A stretch of 49,350 nt of DNA from Jannaschia faecimaris (GTDB taxonomy: Bacteria; Pseudomonadota; Alphaproteobacteria; Rhodobacterales; Rhodobacteraceae). The notes beneath the pieces were generated by a model that did no database searches, had not been told where the DNA came from, and saw nothing but the letters and a program-made list of their open reading frames with translations. This document shows positions 16,215 through 24,540 of the stretch, one piece after another (position 1 is the stretch's first letter; each line of letters begins with the position of its first letter). Where the stretch lies: the NCBI RefSeq assembly GCF_900107415.1, contig NZ_FNPX01000022.1:1-49350 (forward strand). The letters run 5' to 3'. Both the position numbers and the translations under genes were made by a program.

Positions 16215-17276
16215 ATGAACGACACCGCACTCGCGGATCAACCTCACCGCCGCTTCAACCCGCTGAAAGGTGAATGGGTTCTGGTATCGCCGCACCGCAG
16301 TAACAGGCCATGGCAGGGTCAGGCAGAAAGCCCGACATCCAAGGACAAGCCGGCGCATGATCCAAACTGCTACCTTTGCGCCGGCAACACGCGGGTGACG
16401 GGCGCGACGAACCCGGATTACGCGGGGCCATACGTGTTTCCCAACGATTATCCGGCTCTGCTTGTCGACACATCTTATGTCGATACGGGCAATGATGCCC
16501 TGTTCCGGGCCCAGACCGTGCGGGGCACTTCGCGCGTCATTTGTTTTTCGGAGCGCCATGATCTGACCCTGCCCGAACTGTCGGTGCCTGAAATTCGCCG
16601 CGTCGTCGATGTCTGGACTGCGCAGTTTGCCGAGCTTGGGAAAACATACGACTGGGTCGCCATCTTCGAGAACAAGGGGGCCGCGATGGGCTGTTCGAAC
16701 CCCCATCCTCACGGGCAGGTATGGGCGTCGGATTTCCTGCCAAACGAAGTTCAAAAAGAGGATGCGTGCCAAGCCGCGTTCCTGGCCGAGACCGGCGAAA
16801 ATCTACTCGTCGCCTATTCCCTACGTGAGGCGGACCTGAAAGAGCGGATCGTGGTCGAGAACAGTCACTGGATTGCCGTTGTTCCCTACTGGGCGACATG
16901 GCCTTTCGAGACGCTGCTGATGCCCAAACGGCATGTTCCGCAACTTACGGACCTGACGGGCGACGAACGCGATACCCTGGCCGACATCCTGAAGCGGCTC
17001 TGCACCCGCTACGACAACCTGTTTACGACCGAGTTTCCGTATTCGATGGGCTGGCACGGCGCGCCATCCAAAGGGGGGGAGAGGGCACATTGGCAGTTGC
17101 ATGCGCATTTCTATCCGCCCCTACTCCGATCGGCGACAATCCGGAAGTTCATGGTTGGCTATGAGATGCTGGCCGAAGCGCAGCGCGATCTTACGGCAGA
17201 AAAAGCAGCTTCCATCCTGCGCGATCAATTGGAAAATCACTGGGCCTGTTCGCGGAATGGGCAGAGCGACCATTGA
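16215..17276 (+). CDS. galT: Galactose-1-phosphate uridylyltransferase
   Basis: 353-residue GalT, very close in sequence to the E. coli enzyme throughout. The active-site motif SNPHPHGQ holds the nucleophile His166, and the metal-site residues Cys52, Cys55 (CYLC), His115 and His164 are all present at the E. coli numbering. It exchanges galactose-1-phosphate with UDP-glucose to give UDP-galactose and glucose-1-phosphate. Unusually it is the last gene of a Ugp-like operon, and no galK, galE or galM is in the window. This suggests that galactose-1-phosphate may arrive by phosphodiester cleavage and not by kinase action. Confidence 0.93.
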   Translation: MNDTALADQPHRRFNPLKGEWVLVSPHRSNRPWQGQAESPTSKDKPAHDPNCYLCAGNTRVTGATNPDYAGPYVFPNDYPALLVDTSYVDTGNDALFRAQTVRGTSRVICFSERHDLTLPELSVPEIRRVVDVWTAQFAELGKTYDWVAIFENKGAAMGCSNPHPHGQVWASDFLPNEVQKEDACQAAFLAETGENLLVAYSLREADLKERIVVENSHWIAVVPYWATWPFETLLMPKRHVPQLTDLTGDERDTLADILKRLCTRYDNLFTTEFPYSMGWHGAPSKGGERAHWQLHAHFYPPLLRSATIRKFMVGYEMLAEAQRDLTAEKAASILRDQLENHWACSRNGQSDH

Positions 17277-17626
17277 CGCACTGAGGGCTGACTTGTTGGC
17301 GTTTGATTTGGGTTCCTGTCCATGGACAGTCGCTGTTTCTGCTGCCCGATCAATGAGCCGGGTGCCGGGCGTTCAGAGCTTTCCAAACTCAAGGTCCGCG
17401 GCCAGAAGGTCAGATCGTGATCGCTGGATGGCGTTCCGCGCATAGCAAACAGCTAAGACCCGTTCGCCAAGGGGTCTCCGGGAAACAGGGGGATTTCGCT
17501 GAAGGTATCATTTCTTGTTTGACAGCCTCGGCCTGGCCGCTTGCTTAACGTTAGGGAAGGCGTCAAGCTATCAGGTGATTGCGGGCACCTCGTTGGTCAA
17601 ACCGCAACACCCAAGGGAGGAATAAT
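17277..17626. promoter_or_regulatory. 350-bp gap with a candidate promoter for the TRAP operon (17519-17547)
   Basis: The gap between galT and the TRAP binding protein contains no coding signal I can support and no clear terminator hairpin. TTGACA at 17519-17524, a 17-bp spacer and TGCTTA at 17542-17547 form a possible promoter about 80 bp before the dctP start. The -35 is perfect and the -10 weak. GGGAGGAAT just before 17627 is the ribosome site. Confidence 0.4.
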
Positions 17627-18607
17627 ATGAAAACCAGAAATATGTTTAAGCCCGTTATCTCGACCGCTGCCGTATTGGCGCTTTTGCCCGCCATGGCCGC
17701 GGCGGAAACCAAGCTGAAGTGGGCACATGTCTACGAGTCCAGCGAGCCGTACCATACCTGTGCGGTTGCCGCGAACGACCTGTTGATGGACGCGACGGAA
17801 GGTCGGTTCGGGATTGAGGTCTTCCCGGCCTCATCGCTCGGCAAGGAAGTTGATATCAACGAAGGCCTGGGCTTCGGCACGGTCGACATCATCTATACCG
17901 GGCAGCTGTTTGCCGGTCGATCGTACGGTCCCATCGCGATTGGCGGTGCACCCTTCATGTTCCGCGACTGGGACCATTGGGACAAGTTCCGCAATTCGGA
18001 TTTGTTCAACGAGATGTCTCAGGGCTATACCGATGCGACGGGCAATCACATCACTGCGATGACGTATTATGGTGCGCGCCATGTCACGTCCAACAAGCCG
18101 ATCCTGACGCCTGCCGATATGGACGGGCTGAAAATCCGTGTGCCGAACGCGCCGCTTTACATGATGTTCCCCGAGGCAACGGGGGCCAATCCCGCGCCCA
18201 TCGCCTTCGCCGAGGTCTATCTGGCGCTGCAGCAAGGCACCGTGGACGCGCAGGAAAACCCCCTGCCCACGATCCAGGCCAAAAAGTTCTACGAGGTTCA
18301 GACCAACATCAACCTGACCGGCCATATCACCGATGCCTTGCTTACCATCGTTGGCGGCCCGGCGTGGGACGCGATGGACGCCGCCGACCAGGCGGCGCTG
18401 ACCAAGGTGACCCAGGACACCGCTGTTTGCGCCACCGATGCGATCATCAAGGCCGAGGGTGAACTGGCCGAATGGTTCCGCGGAGAAGGCGTGCAGGTCA
18501 ACGAGGTGGACCGCGCGCCGTTCATCGAGGCGGTAAAGGCCATGCACAACGGTGAGATGGCGACTTGGGATCAGGCGACGTACGATCGCCTGCAAGCCAT
18601 CGAGTGA
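17627..18607 (+). CDS. TRAP transporter substrate-binding protein (DctP family)
   Basis: 326 residues with a signal peptide ending near AAAE (residues 24-27). Family marks include KLKWAHVYESSEPYH, SLGKEVDINEGLGFGTVDI and LKIRVPNAPLY, where the conserved arginine that binds the carboxylate of ligands lies in KIRVP. The start at 17627 follows GGGAGGAAT; an upstream in-frame ATG at 17579 lacks one. It feeds the DctQ/DctM membrane pair downstream. TRAP ligands are normally carboxylates or sulfonates; the associated 2-hydroxyacid dehydrogenase suggests a 2-hydroxy- or 2-oxoacid. Confidence 0.88.
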   Translation: MKTRNMFKPVISTAAVLALLPAMAAAETKLKWAHVYESSEPYHTCAVAANDLLMDATEGRFGIEVFPASSLGKEVDINEGLGFGTVDIIYTGQLFAGRSYGPIAIGGAPFMFRDWDHWDKFRNSDLFNEMSQGYTDATGNHITAMTYYGARHVTSNKPILTPADMDGLKIRVPNAPLYMMFPEATGANPAPIAFAEVYLALQQGTVDAQENPLPTIQAKKFYEVQTNINLTGHITDALLTIVGGPAWDAMDAADQAALTKVTQDTAVCATDAIIKAEGELAEWFRGEGVQVNEVDRAPFIEAVKAMHNGEMATWDQATYDRLQAIE

Positions 18608-18615
18608 ACCTGTCC

Positions 18616-18641
18616 GCAGGCGGGTTGCGATACCCGCCTGC
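18616..18641 (+). other. Intercistronic stem-loop after dctP
   Basis: GCAGGCGGGT and ACCCGCCTGC form a perfect 10-bp stem with a 6-nt loop in the gap between binding-protein and small-permease genes, without a U-run. It is the same arrangement as after the UgpB-like gene and probably keeps binding-protein message levels above those of the membrane subunits. Confidence 0.65.
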
Positions 18642-18666
18642 CCCCCAATGATCCAAAGGATCCGCC

Positions 18667-19236
18667 ATGAGCAGACCAGATTCGTCTGAACAGGACGTGA
18701 CGGCACCGATCATTCTTGAAGAAGAAAAGATTGACCTGTCAGATCAGCGCTGGAGCGACGGCGTGGTTTTGGTCCTTTTTTGGGTCCTGGCTTTCGTCGT
18801 CTTTCTTCAGTTCTTCACGCGATACGTTCTCAACGACTCGATCGCGTGGACGGAAGAAATTGCGCGCTTCTTGTTGATCGGCGTCACCTTTATCGGCTCG
18901 ATCATGGCGACCCGTAAGCAAAGCCACATCGCGGTCGAGTTTTTTTACCGTTGGATCCCTCGAGCGGGGCGACGGATTGCGCAAACGACGATTGACCTGC
19001 TGACCACTGGGTTCTTCATCATGCTGGCTGTGTTCAGCGGGCAAATTGCCGGTCGCACCAGGCAGATGATGGTCTCTCTCGATATACCGAAATCGACGAT
19101 CTACTGGATCGTCACGGCGGCTTTCGTGTGCATGGCACTTTATTCGGCGTGGAACACCTGGTGCCATTTGCGCAGCGGCACCAGCAAATTGATTGACCCC
19201 GAACTGCACGCGGACCAGATCCGCGCGATCGACTAG
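18667..19236 (+). CDS. TRAP transporter small permease (DctQ family)
   Basis: 189 residues with four predicted membrane segments (about 35-55, 70-90, 110-130 and 150-170 from the hydrophobic runs). The family motif ITWTEEIARFLLIG occurs as IAWTEEIARFLLIGVTF. It supports the large DctM subunit. An extended hydrophilic N-terminus of about 30 residues precedes TM1. ATG 18667 follows a GGATCCGCC stretch, a mediocre ribosome site. Confidence 0.85.
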   Translation: MSRPDSSEQDVTAPIILEEEKIDLSDQRWSDGVVLVLFWVLAFVVFLQFFTRYVLNDSIAWTEEIARFLLIGVTFIGSIMATRKQSHIAVEFFYRWIPRAGRRIAQTTIDLLTTGFFIMLAVFSGQIAGRTRQMMVSLDIPKSTIYWIVTAAFVCMALYSAWNTWCHLRSGTSKLIDPELHADQIRAID

Positions 19237-19246
19237 GAGCCCTTAG

Positions 19247-20527
19247 GTGGACATTATTTGGCTTTTCGTAATGCTGGCCGCATTGTTGATCTGCGGCATG
19301 CCCGTTGCGGTCGCCCTGGCGGGGTCTTCTGCGATTTTCATCATTTTCAATGGCTCGCCCCCGCCCATGGTCGTGGCGCATCGGATGATCAACGGCGTTG
19401 ACAGCTTTCCGTTGCTGGCGGTGCCGTTTTTCATCCTTGCCGGCAATCTGATGAACACAGCCGGTATCACTGAACGCATCTTCAACTTTGCCCTGGCGAT
19501 GGTCGGCTGGATGAGAGGCGGACTTGGCCATGTGAATGTGGGGGCCTCGGTCATCTTCGCGGGCATGTCTGGCGCTGCGGTGGCGGATGCCGGCGGCCTT
19601 GGCGCAATCGAGATCAAGGCGATGCGAGACGCAAAGTACGACGCCAAATTCGCGGTCGGGATCACCGCTGCATCGTCGACCATCGGTCCGATCATCCCGC
19701 CCTCCCTGCCGATGGTGATCTACGGTGTCGTCGCGGGTGCCAGTATCGGACAGCTCTTTGTCGCCGGGTTCATTCCCGGTTTGATGATGGCGGCCTCGCT
19801 GATGCTGATGATTGCGATCATGGCCCGGCGGAAGGGCTTCGGACGCGATCAGACGTTTTATTGGTCCGTCCTGTGGTCGACGTTTCAGAGGGCGTTCTTG
19901 TCGCTTCTGACCCCGGTCATCATCGTCGGGGGCATTCTGTCGGGTGCCTTCACCCCGACCGAGGCGGCTGTGGCGGCCTGTGCCTGGGCGTTGTTCCTGG
20001 GGCTGGTTGTTTATCGCACGCTGACGTTGCCCCGGTTTTTGCGCGTCAGCTTTGACACGATCGAAACGACGGCCGTGGTTCTGCTGGTTGTCGGATCGGC
20101 CGCGATCTTTGCCTGGATCCTGACATCTAATCGCGTGCCCGAACAATTCGCTGCCGGATTACTTGCCATTTCCGACCGGCCTTGGGTCATCCTGCTGCTG
20201 ATGAATCTAATCTTGCTGGCGGTCGGATGCTTCATGGAGACGGTGGCCGCGATCACCATCATGGTGCCTGTGCTGTTGCCGATTGCCGTGACCCTGGGAA
20301 TCGACCCGGTACATTTTGGCGTGATCATGGTGCTGAACCTGATGCTGGGGCTTTTGACGCCACCGGTGGGCATGGTGCTTTATGTATTGGCGCGGGTTGC
20401 GAAAATCCCTTTCGAGGATTGCGTCGTCGGCACCGCGCCGTTCCTGATCCCGCTGGTGATCGTGTTGTTGCTGGTCACCTTCATTCCCGGCATCACGATG
20501 TGGCTGCCCACCCTGATTTACCGCTGA
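19247..20527 (+). CDS. TRAP transporter large permease (DctM family)
   Basis: 426 residues, about 12 membrane segments, the sodium-coupled transport subunit. Family marks include PFFILAGNLMN, SGAAVADAGGLGAIEIKAM, ITAASSTIGPIIPPSLP and NLMLGLLTPPVGM. The likely start is GTG at 19247 (VDIIWLF), 10 bp after the dctQ stop with AGGAG just before it. Together with DctP and DctQ it makes a complete tripartite importer. Confidence 0.9.
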   Translation: MDIIWLFVMLAALLICGMPVAVALAGSSAIFIIFNGSPPPMVVAHRMINGVDSFPLLAVPFFILAGNLMNTAGITERIFNFALAMVGWMRGGLGHVNVGASVIFAGMSGAAVADAGGLGAIEIKAMRDAKYDAKFAVGITAASSTIGPIIPPSLPMVIYGVVAGASIGQLFVAGFIPGLMMAASLMLMIAIMARRKGFGRDQTFYWSVLWSTFQRAFLSLLTPVIIVGGILSGAFTPTEAAVAACAWALFLGLVVYRTLTLPRFLRVSFDTIETTAVVLLVVGSAAIFAWILTSNRVPEQFAAGLLAISDRPWVILLLMNLILLAVGCFMETVAAITIMVPVLLPIAVTLGIDPVHFGVIMVLNLMLGLLTPPVGMVLYVLARVAKIPFEDCVVGTAPFLIPLVIVLLLVTFIPGITMWLPTLIYR

Positions 20528-20551
20528 GCCCGATCTACAGTTAGGAACCCC

Positions 20552-21598
20552 ATGACCTCACCCGTTCAGGCCGATGATCTGGCGCAATTCTGCCGCACCG
20601 TTTTGACCGGTGTCGGCGCAGATCACGAAACGGCCCGCGATTGCACCGCGTCCATGATGCACGGGTCAATTCACGGTGTGGACAGTCACGGCGTGCGCTT
20701 GCTGGGCCACTACGCCAAGGCGTTGCAAGGCGGGCGGCTGAACAAGGCTCCGAAGGTGGAGTTCACCCGCACCCGGGCCGGATCGGGCATGGTGAACGGC
20801 GACAATGCCCAAGGCGCGCGGGCCACCTATGCGGCGATGGATCATGCCTGTGATCTGGCGGCCGAGGCAGGTGTGGGGGCCGTGGGCATCACGAACTCAT
20901 CGCATTTCGGGCCAGCCGGTGCCTATGCAATGCGTGCGGCCGAGCGGGGCATGCTGGCCCTTGTCACCTGCAACAGCGACAGTTTCGTCCGCCTGCATGA
21001 CGGCGCGGAGCGATTTCACGGAACCAATCCGCTCTCCATCACCTGTCCCGCCCCAGGCAACCCATGGCTTTTGGACATGGCCACCAGCGCGGTGCCCTAT
21101 AACCGGGTTGAGCTTTATCGCTCTACCGGCACGACCTTGCCGGAAGGCGTTGCCTCCGACAGCACGGGGGCCGACACGACAGACCCGCACGTGGCAGAGA
21201 TGCTGGCCCCCTTGGGGGGCATGTTCGGGTTCAAGGGCGCGGGGCTGGGGGGCGTTGCCGAGGTGTTGTCGGCCGTGCTCACCGGCATGAAACTCTCGCC
21301 GGACATCGCCCCCATGGGCGGCCCAGACTTCAGCACGCCCCGGGGAATGGGCGCGTTCGTCATGGCCCTTGACCCTGCCGCGTTTGCCGGTGCCGAGGTC
21401 GTGCAGGCAGGGGTTACGCGATATCTGGAACTCCTGCGCGCCTCTCCCGCCCAGCCTGGCAGGGAGGTAATGGCACCGGGCGACCGCGAATGGGCCGTCG
21501 CCCAAGGCCGCCGCGAAAACGGAATAACGCTCGACCCGGTAACAGCAGCCAGCTTCGCGGAATTGGCGCACGCTCTCGGGATTGATCCAGTCGGTTAG
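20552..21598 (+). CDS. Ldh_2-family NAD(P)-dependent 2-hydroxyacid (malate/lactate-type) dehydrogenase
   Basis: 348 residues of the family that contains malate, ureidoglycolate, sulfolactate (ComC) and 2,3-diketogulonate reductases. Conserved marks are HGVDSHGVRL (residues 41-50), ITNSSHFGPAGAYA, FHGTNPLS and the substrate-loop segment FSTPRGMGAFVMALDP. It lies 24 bp after dctM and is almost certainly co-transcribed. It probably oxidises the hydroxyacid brought in by the TRAP transporter, or reduces an oxoacid. Which of the family activities it has cannot be told by eye. Confidence 0.82.
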   Translation: MTSPVQADDLAQFCRTVLTGVGADHETARDCTASMMHGSIHGVDSHGVRLLGHYAKALQGGRLNKAPKVEFTRTRAGSGMVNGDNAQGARATYAAMDHACDLAAEAGVGAVGITNSSHFGPAGAYAMRAAERGMLALVTCNSDSFVRLHDGAERFHGTNPLSITCPAPGNPWLLDMATSAVPYNRVELYRSTGTTLPEGVASDSTGADTTDPHVAEMLAPLGGMFGFKGAGLGGVAEVLSAVLTGMKLSPDIAPMGGPDFSTPRGMGAFVMALDPAAFAGAEVVQAGVTRYLELLRASPAQPGREVMAPGDREWAVAQGRRENGITLDPVTAASFAELAHALGIDPVG

Positions 21599-21847
21599 GT
21601 GGCCCGCTTTAGATGCCGATGGTGTCGTTCTGATGAGGGTGGCATGGGTGAAATCGCTCAGTCAGGTGCGGGGGTACGGACTGGCGTTGCCCAGCCCCAA
21701 TCGAGACGGCTGCGCCTTGGCCACGTGCCTTGATCTTCGCGTTCCAGCCTAAAACGAAGCAGTACTCACACAATTACTGCAAGGTGTTGCGCGGTCGTAA
21801 GCGCTGGAGGGCGTCAAAGCCCCCTCTGTTGATTGCGAAATATCCAC

Positions 21848-22717
21848 CTAATCCTTGGCGTTCAAATTACCGAGCGCCTGGCCGATAAGGCCTGACAGGT
21901 CTTTCATGACGATCCGAATGCGATGCAGATTTCGCTGCTCGGGCAAACAGCTCATCGTCAGCCGGAAGGTATCCGGGCGGAGTCTACCGGGGCAGGGACT
22001 CAAACGCGGATCACAATGGCCTAGGAACTTTGGTAATATTCCAGAACCACCGCCTGCCAGGATCATATCGCGTGTGGCCAACACTCCATCGACGGCTGCG
22101 ATCGCGGTCTCGCTTGGGGTTGCACCTTCCATCATACTTGAAATGTCGGTCTGACCCGGCAGGGCGAGGAAGGACTGGGCTGCGTCGGTCTGATCGGCGC
22201 GCCGATACAATTCAAATGTGACCGCCCCTAGATCAATACTCTGTAGTTTCTCGGGAGGCGCTCTCGCGATGCGCAGGAGGATATCTGCTTCGTACTTGTA
22301 GAGGTCGACAAACCTATCGGAAGTCGTGAGTTCAAGAAATACTTGGGGATGATCGTTGATGAACTGAACCAACTGATGAGAGAACCCTGCAAGGACGTGT
22401 TCGGATAGCGAAATCCGGACTTTTCCGTATCCAAAACGATGGTCGCCCTGGTCCGCATTCAGCTGGCTCAGCTCTTGCTCGGCCCGTTCGACAGAGGACA
22501 TGATCTTGCGCCCGTCTTGCGACAGCTCGAGCTGTCCAGACTGCCGTTCGAACAGTTTCGTCCCAAACTGGGTCTCCAGTCGATCAAGTCTTCGCGCAAC
22601 TGTTGTTCGGTCCACGCCAAGCTCCGCCGCTGCCGCCGAAAATGACCTTCCGCGCGATAACGCAAGCAAGAAGGGGGCATCGGCCCAAGGCAGATCCGGC
22701 CGTGCGTTTTTGCCCAT
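21848..22717 (-). CDS. LysR-family transcriptional regulator
   Basis: 289 residues. The N-terminal HTH (about residues 10-65) reads FLLALSRGRSFSAAAAELGV and DRTTVARRLDRLE, followed by a substrate-binding domain. In-frame upstream starts to 22903 exist, but the start at 22717 gives the usual LysR length. It is divergent from the DUF1330 gene with 90 bp between starts, the classic LysR layout, so it probably controls that gene pair. The segment is visibly more AT-rich than the flanking TRAP genes. The 249 bp between the dehydrogenase and this gene hold nothing recognisable. Confidence 0.85.
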   Translation of the reverse strand: MGKNARPDLPWADAPFLLALSRGRSFSAAAAELGVDRTTVARRLDRLETQFGTKLFERQSGQLELSQDGRKIMSSVERAEQELSQLNADQGDHRFGYGKVRISLSEHVLAGFSHQLVQFINDHPQVFLELTTSDRFVDLYKYEADILLRIARAPPEKLQSIDLGAVTFELYRRADQTDAAQSFLALPGQTDISSMMEGATPSETAIAAVDGVLATRDMILAGGGSGILPKFLGHCDPRLSPCPGRLRPDTFRLTMSCLPEQRNLHRIRIVMKDLSGLIGQALGNLNAKD

Positions 22718-22807
22718 ATCCGTGCAAAACCTCGCATTGTTTGGCGTGACTGCATCATCTAGCTGACTTCTGAATGAATTGGAAAGACAAATCAGAAGGA
22801 ACAGCAG

Positions 22808-23191
22808 ATGGTATCTTTCATTACGAAAATTGCCGTGGCCGCAGTCGCCTTTGCGGTAACGGTCGCCCCTGCCGTTGCTGACCCTGTTTACATGATCGCT
22901 CAAGTCAAGATTGAAGACCAGGAGAGCTATTTCGACGATTATGGCACTGCAGTTTTTCCAATCGTCATGGGCACAGGTGCCAAGGTTCTTGTCGCGACCC
23001 CAACGGTCAAAAAGCTTGAGGGGGAGTGGGACGGCAATTGGACCGTCGTCATCGAATTCCCTTCTGAAAGCGCGGCCATGGATGACTGGTACAACTCCGC
23101 TGCTTACGAAAGTGTTCGCGAACTACGATTCGCGACGACGTCCCTCAATAATCTCGTCATTGCGCCAGGCTTCGTTCCCGTGGCCCAGTAG
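22808..23191 (+). CDS. Exported DUF1330-domain protein
   Basis: 127 residues with a signal peptide (hydrophobic run 8-20, cleavage near PAVAD) followed by a DUF1330 dimeric alpha/beta-barrel (YMIAQVKIEDQESYFDDY and NWTVVIEFPSESAAMDDWYNS). Most DUF1330 proteins are cytoplasmic, so secretion is less common. Function unknown. It is the first gene divergent from the LysR regulator and is followed by an SRPBCC protein, which suggests a joint role in handling a small hydrophobic molecule. Confidence 0.78.
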   Translation: MVSFITKIAVAAVAFAVTVAPAVADPVYMIAQVKIEDQESYFDDYGTAVFPIVMGTGAKVLVATPTVKKLEGEWDGNWTVVIEFPSESAAMDDWYNSAAYESVRELRFATTSLNNLVIAPGFVPVAQ

Positions 23192-23278
23192 ACGTCTGAA
23201 TTTCGGAACGACAACATCTCTGCAGCGATGTCGTTGATCTGGAAAAATGTACGTTCAATCATCTGAAAGGAGAGCAAT

Positions 23279-23746
23279 ATGCCTCAGGTCGTCGTCAAAG
23301 AAATCGTGAACGCATCAGTGTCCCAAGTCTGGGCGTCATGGGATGATTTCGGAAATATCGAGCAGTTTAACCCAAACCTTAAACGGTCGTTTCTGATCGC
23401 GCAGAGCGCCAGCACTGGCCTCGGTGCAACCCGTCAGTGTGACCTGTCAGATGGAAAGAACTACATTCGGGAGCGGATAATTGAATATATCCCCGGAAAG
23501 AAGATGGTAGTGGACATCTACGATGGAACCATCCCACTCAAGTCAGCACGGGCCGAGATCGAATTGCGTGAGGCGGGCAGGGGAAAATCGGAAGTTATCT
23601 TCACGATGAATTTCGTTCCGAAAATGGGGCTTCTTGGCCTGATAATGGTGCCGCTCATGAAGCCTGAGTTCCGCAAGCAGATTGGCAAGCTTCTGGATGG
23701 AAACCGGGCGTTTGTGGAGCGCAACGGGGTTCCGTTCGCAGCGTAG
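23279..23746 (+). CDS. SRPBCC-fold (polyketide cyclase/START-like) protein
   Basis: 155 residues matching the bacterial polyketide-cyclase/dehydratase type of SRPBCC proteins: VSQVWASWDDFGNIEQFNPNL at the N-terminus, a central GKKMVVDIYDG strand and a long C-terminal helix. The fold forms a hydrophobic cavity that binds or converts small lipophilic ligands. GGAGAGC precedes the ATG. It is 87 bp after the DUF1330 gene, probably the same unit. Confidence 0.75.
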   Translation: MPQVVVKEIVNASVSQVWASWDDFGNIEQFNPNLKRSFLIAQSASTGLGATRQCDLSDGKNYIRERIIEYIPGKKMVVDIYDGTIPLKSARAEIELREAGRGKSEVIFTMNFVPKMGLLGLIMVPLMKPEFRKQIGKLLDGNRAFVERNGVPFAA

Positions 23747-23811
23747 GCCCAACACCCTGTTCCACTTTGTGCGCCCGTGGTCGAATTATGGCGAGGCATC
23801 ACCGGGAAAGA

Positions 23812-23841
23812 GCCCCGAAACGATAAAGCGCCTTTCGGGGC
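23812..23841. terminator. Candidate bidirectional terminator between convergent genes
   Basis: GCCCCGAAA and TTTCGGGGC form a perfect 9-bp stem around a 12-nt loop. It sits between the convergent SRPBCC and LysE-type genes. A short T-rich tail (CTCTTTCCC) follows on the minus strand; none is evident on the plus strand. Confidence 0.5.
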
Positions 23842-23895
23842 ACCGGCCAGCGCGTGTGCGGCAAGCGGTCGTGCAAGTAGGGCGGGCGTAATTCT

Positions 23896-24537
23896 TCAGA
23901 TGAACCCCAGGTGCAAATTCGCGGCAATTGCAATGAGCGTCAGTCCCCCGAGCCAAGCGAGTGTTTCCCGGAGCTTTTGTTGATGATTGACAAACTTGGA
24001 CAGCGTGCCGCCCAGCCACGCTACAACCAGATCGCATGGTATCGCGGTAAGCGGAACGAGAATTCCAAGTATGAGAAGTTGGGTTTGAACACTTCCATTC
24101 GCGCCGGAATCGATAAAGGGCGGCAGAAACAACGCGAAAAATAATACGGTCTTTGGATTCAGAAGTTCTACCCAAATGCCTTGCCAAATGATCGAGAAGA
24201 AAGACCTGTGGCGAACATGACCAGCACGAATAAGTGTGTGGGATTCTGCACCTGCCTCTTGGATCAGGCCTACGCCAAGCCAGACCAGATATAGAGAACC
24301 GAAGATCCGCCACACGGGGACCAGCCAGTCAAAGGCGCTGAAAGCTGCGGCCAGGCCCAAGGCTGTGGCGACGGCAAGTGCTATGCCGCCGAAGGCAAGC
24401 CCCAACGCAGACGCAAGGCCAGCGCTGCGGCTTTGGCCAACACTTCGAGACAGTATATAAAGCATCGATGGTCCGGGTAGTATACTTAACAGAAACCCGG
24501 CGAGAGCGACGGCAAGAAGAGTATCAAGTTCAGGCAT
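23896..24537 (-). CDS. LysE/RhtB-family exporter
   Basis: 213 residues with about six membrane segments. The family start PGPSMLYILSRSVGQSRSAGL and the second half with ELLNPKTVLFFALFLPPF are both typical of RhtB-type amino-acid/metabolite exporters. It begins 4 bp after the stop of the oxygenase gene on the same strand, so the two are translationally close and probably functionally linked: the exporter may remove the product of the oxygenase. Confidence 0.85.
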   Translation of the reverse strand: MPELDTLLAVALAGFLLSILPGPSMLYILSRSVGQSRSAGLASALGLAFGGIALAVATALGLAAAFSAFDWLVPVWRIFGSLYLVWLGVGLIQEAGAESHTLIRAGHVRHRSFFSIIWQGIWVELLNPKTVLFFALFLPPFIDSGANGSVQTQLLILGILVPLTAIPCDLVVAWLGGTLSKFVNHQQKLRETLAWLGGLTLIAIAANLHLGFI

Positions 24538-24540
24538 TCT

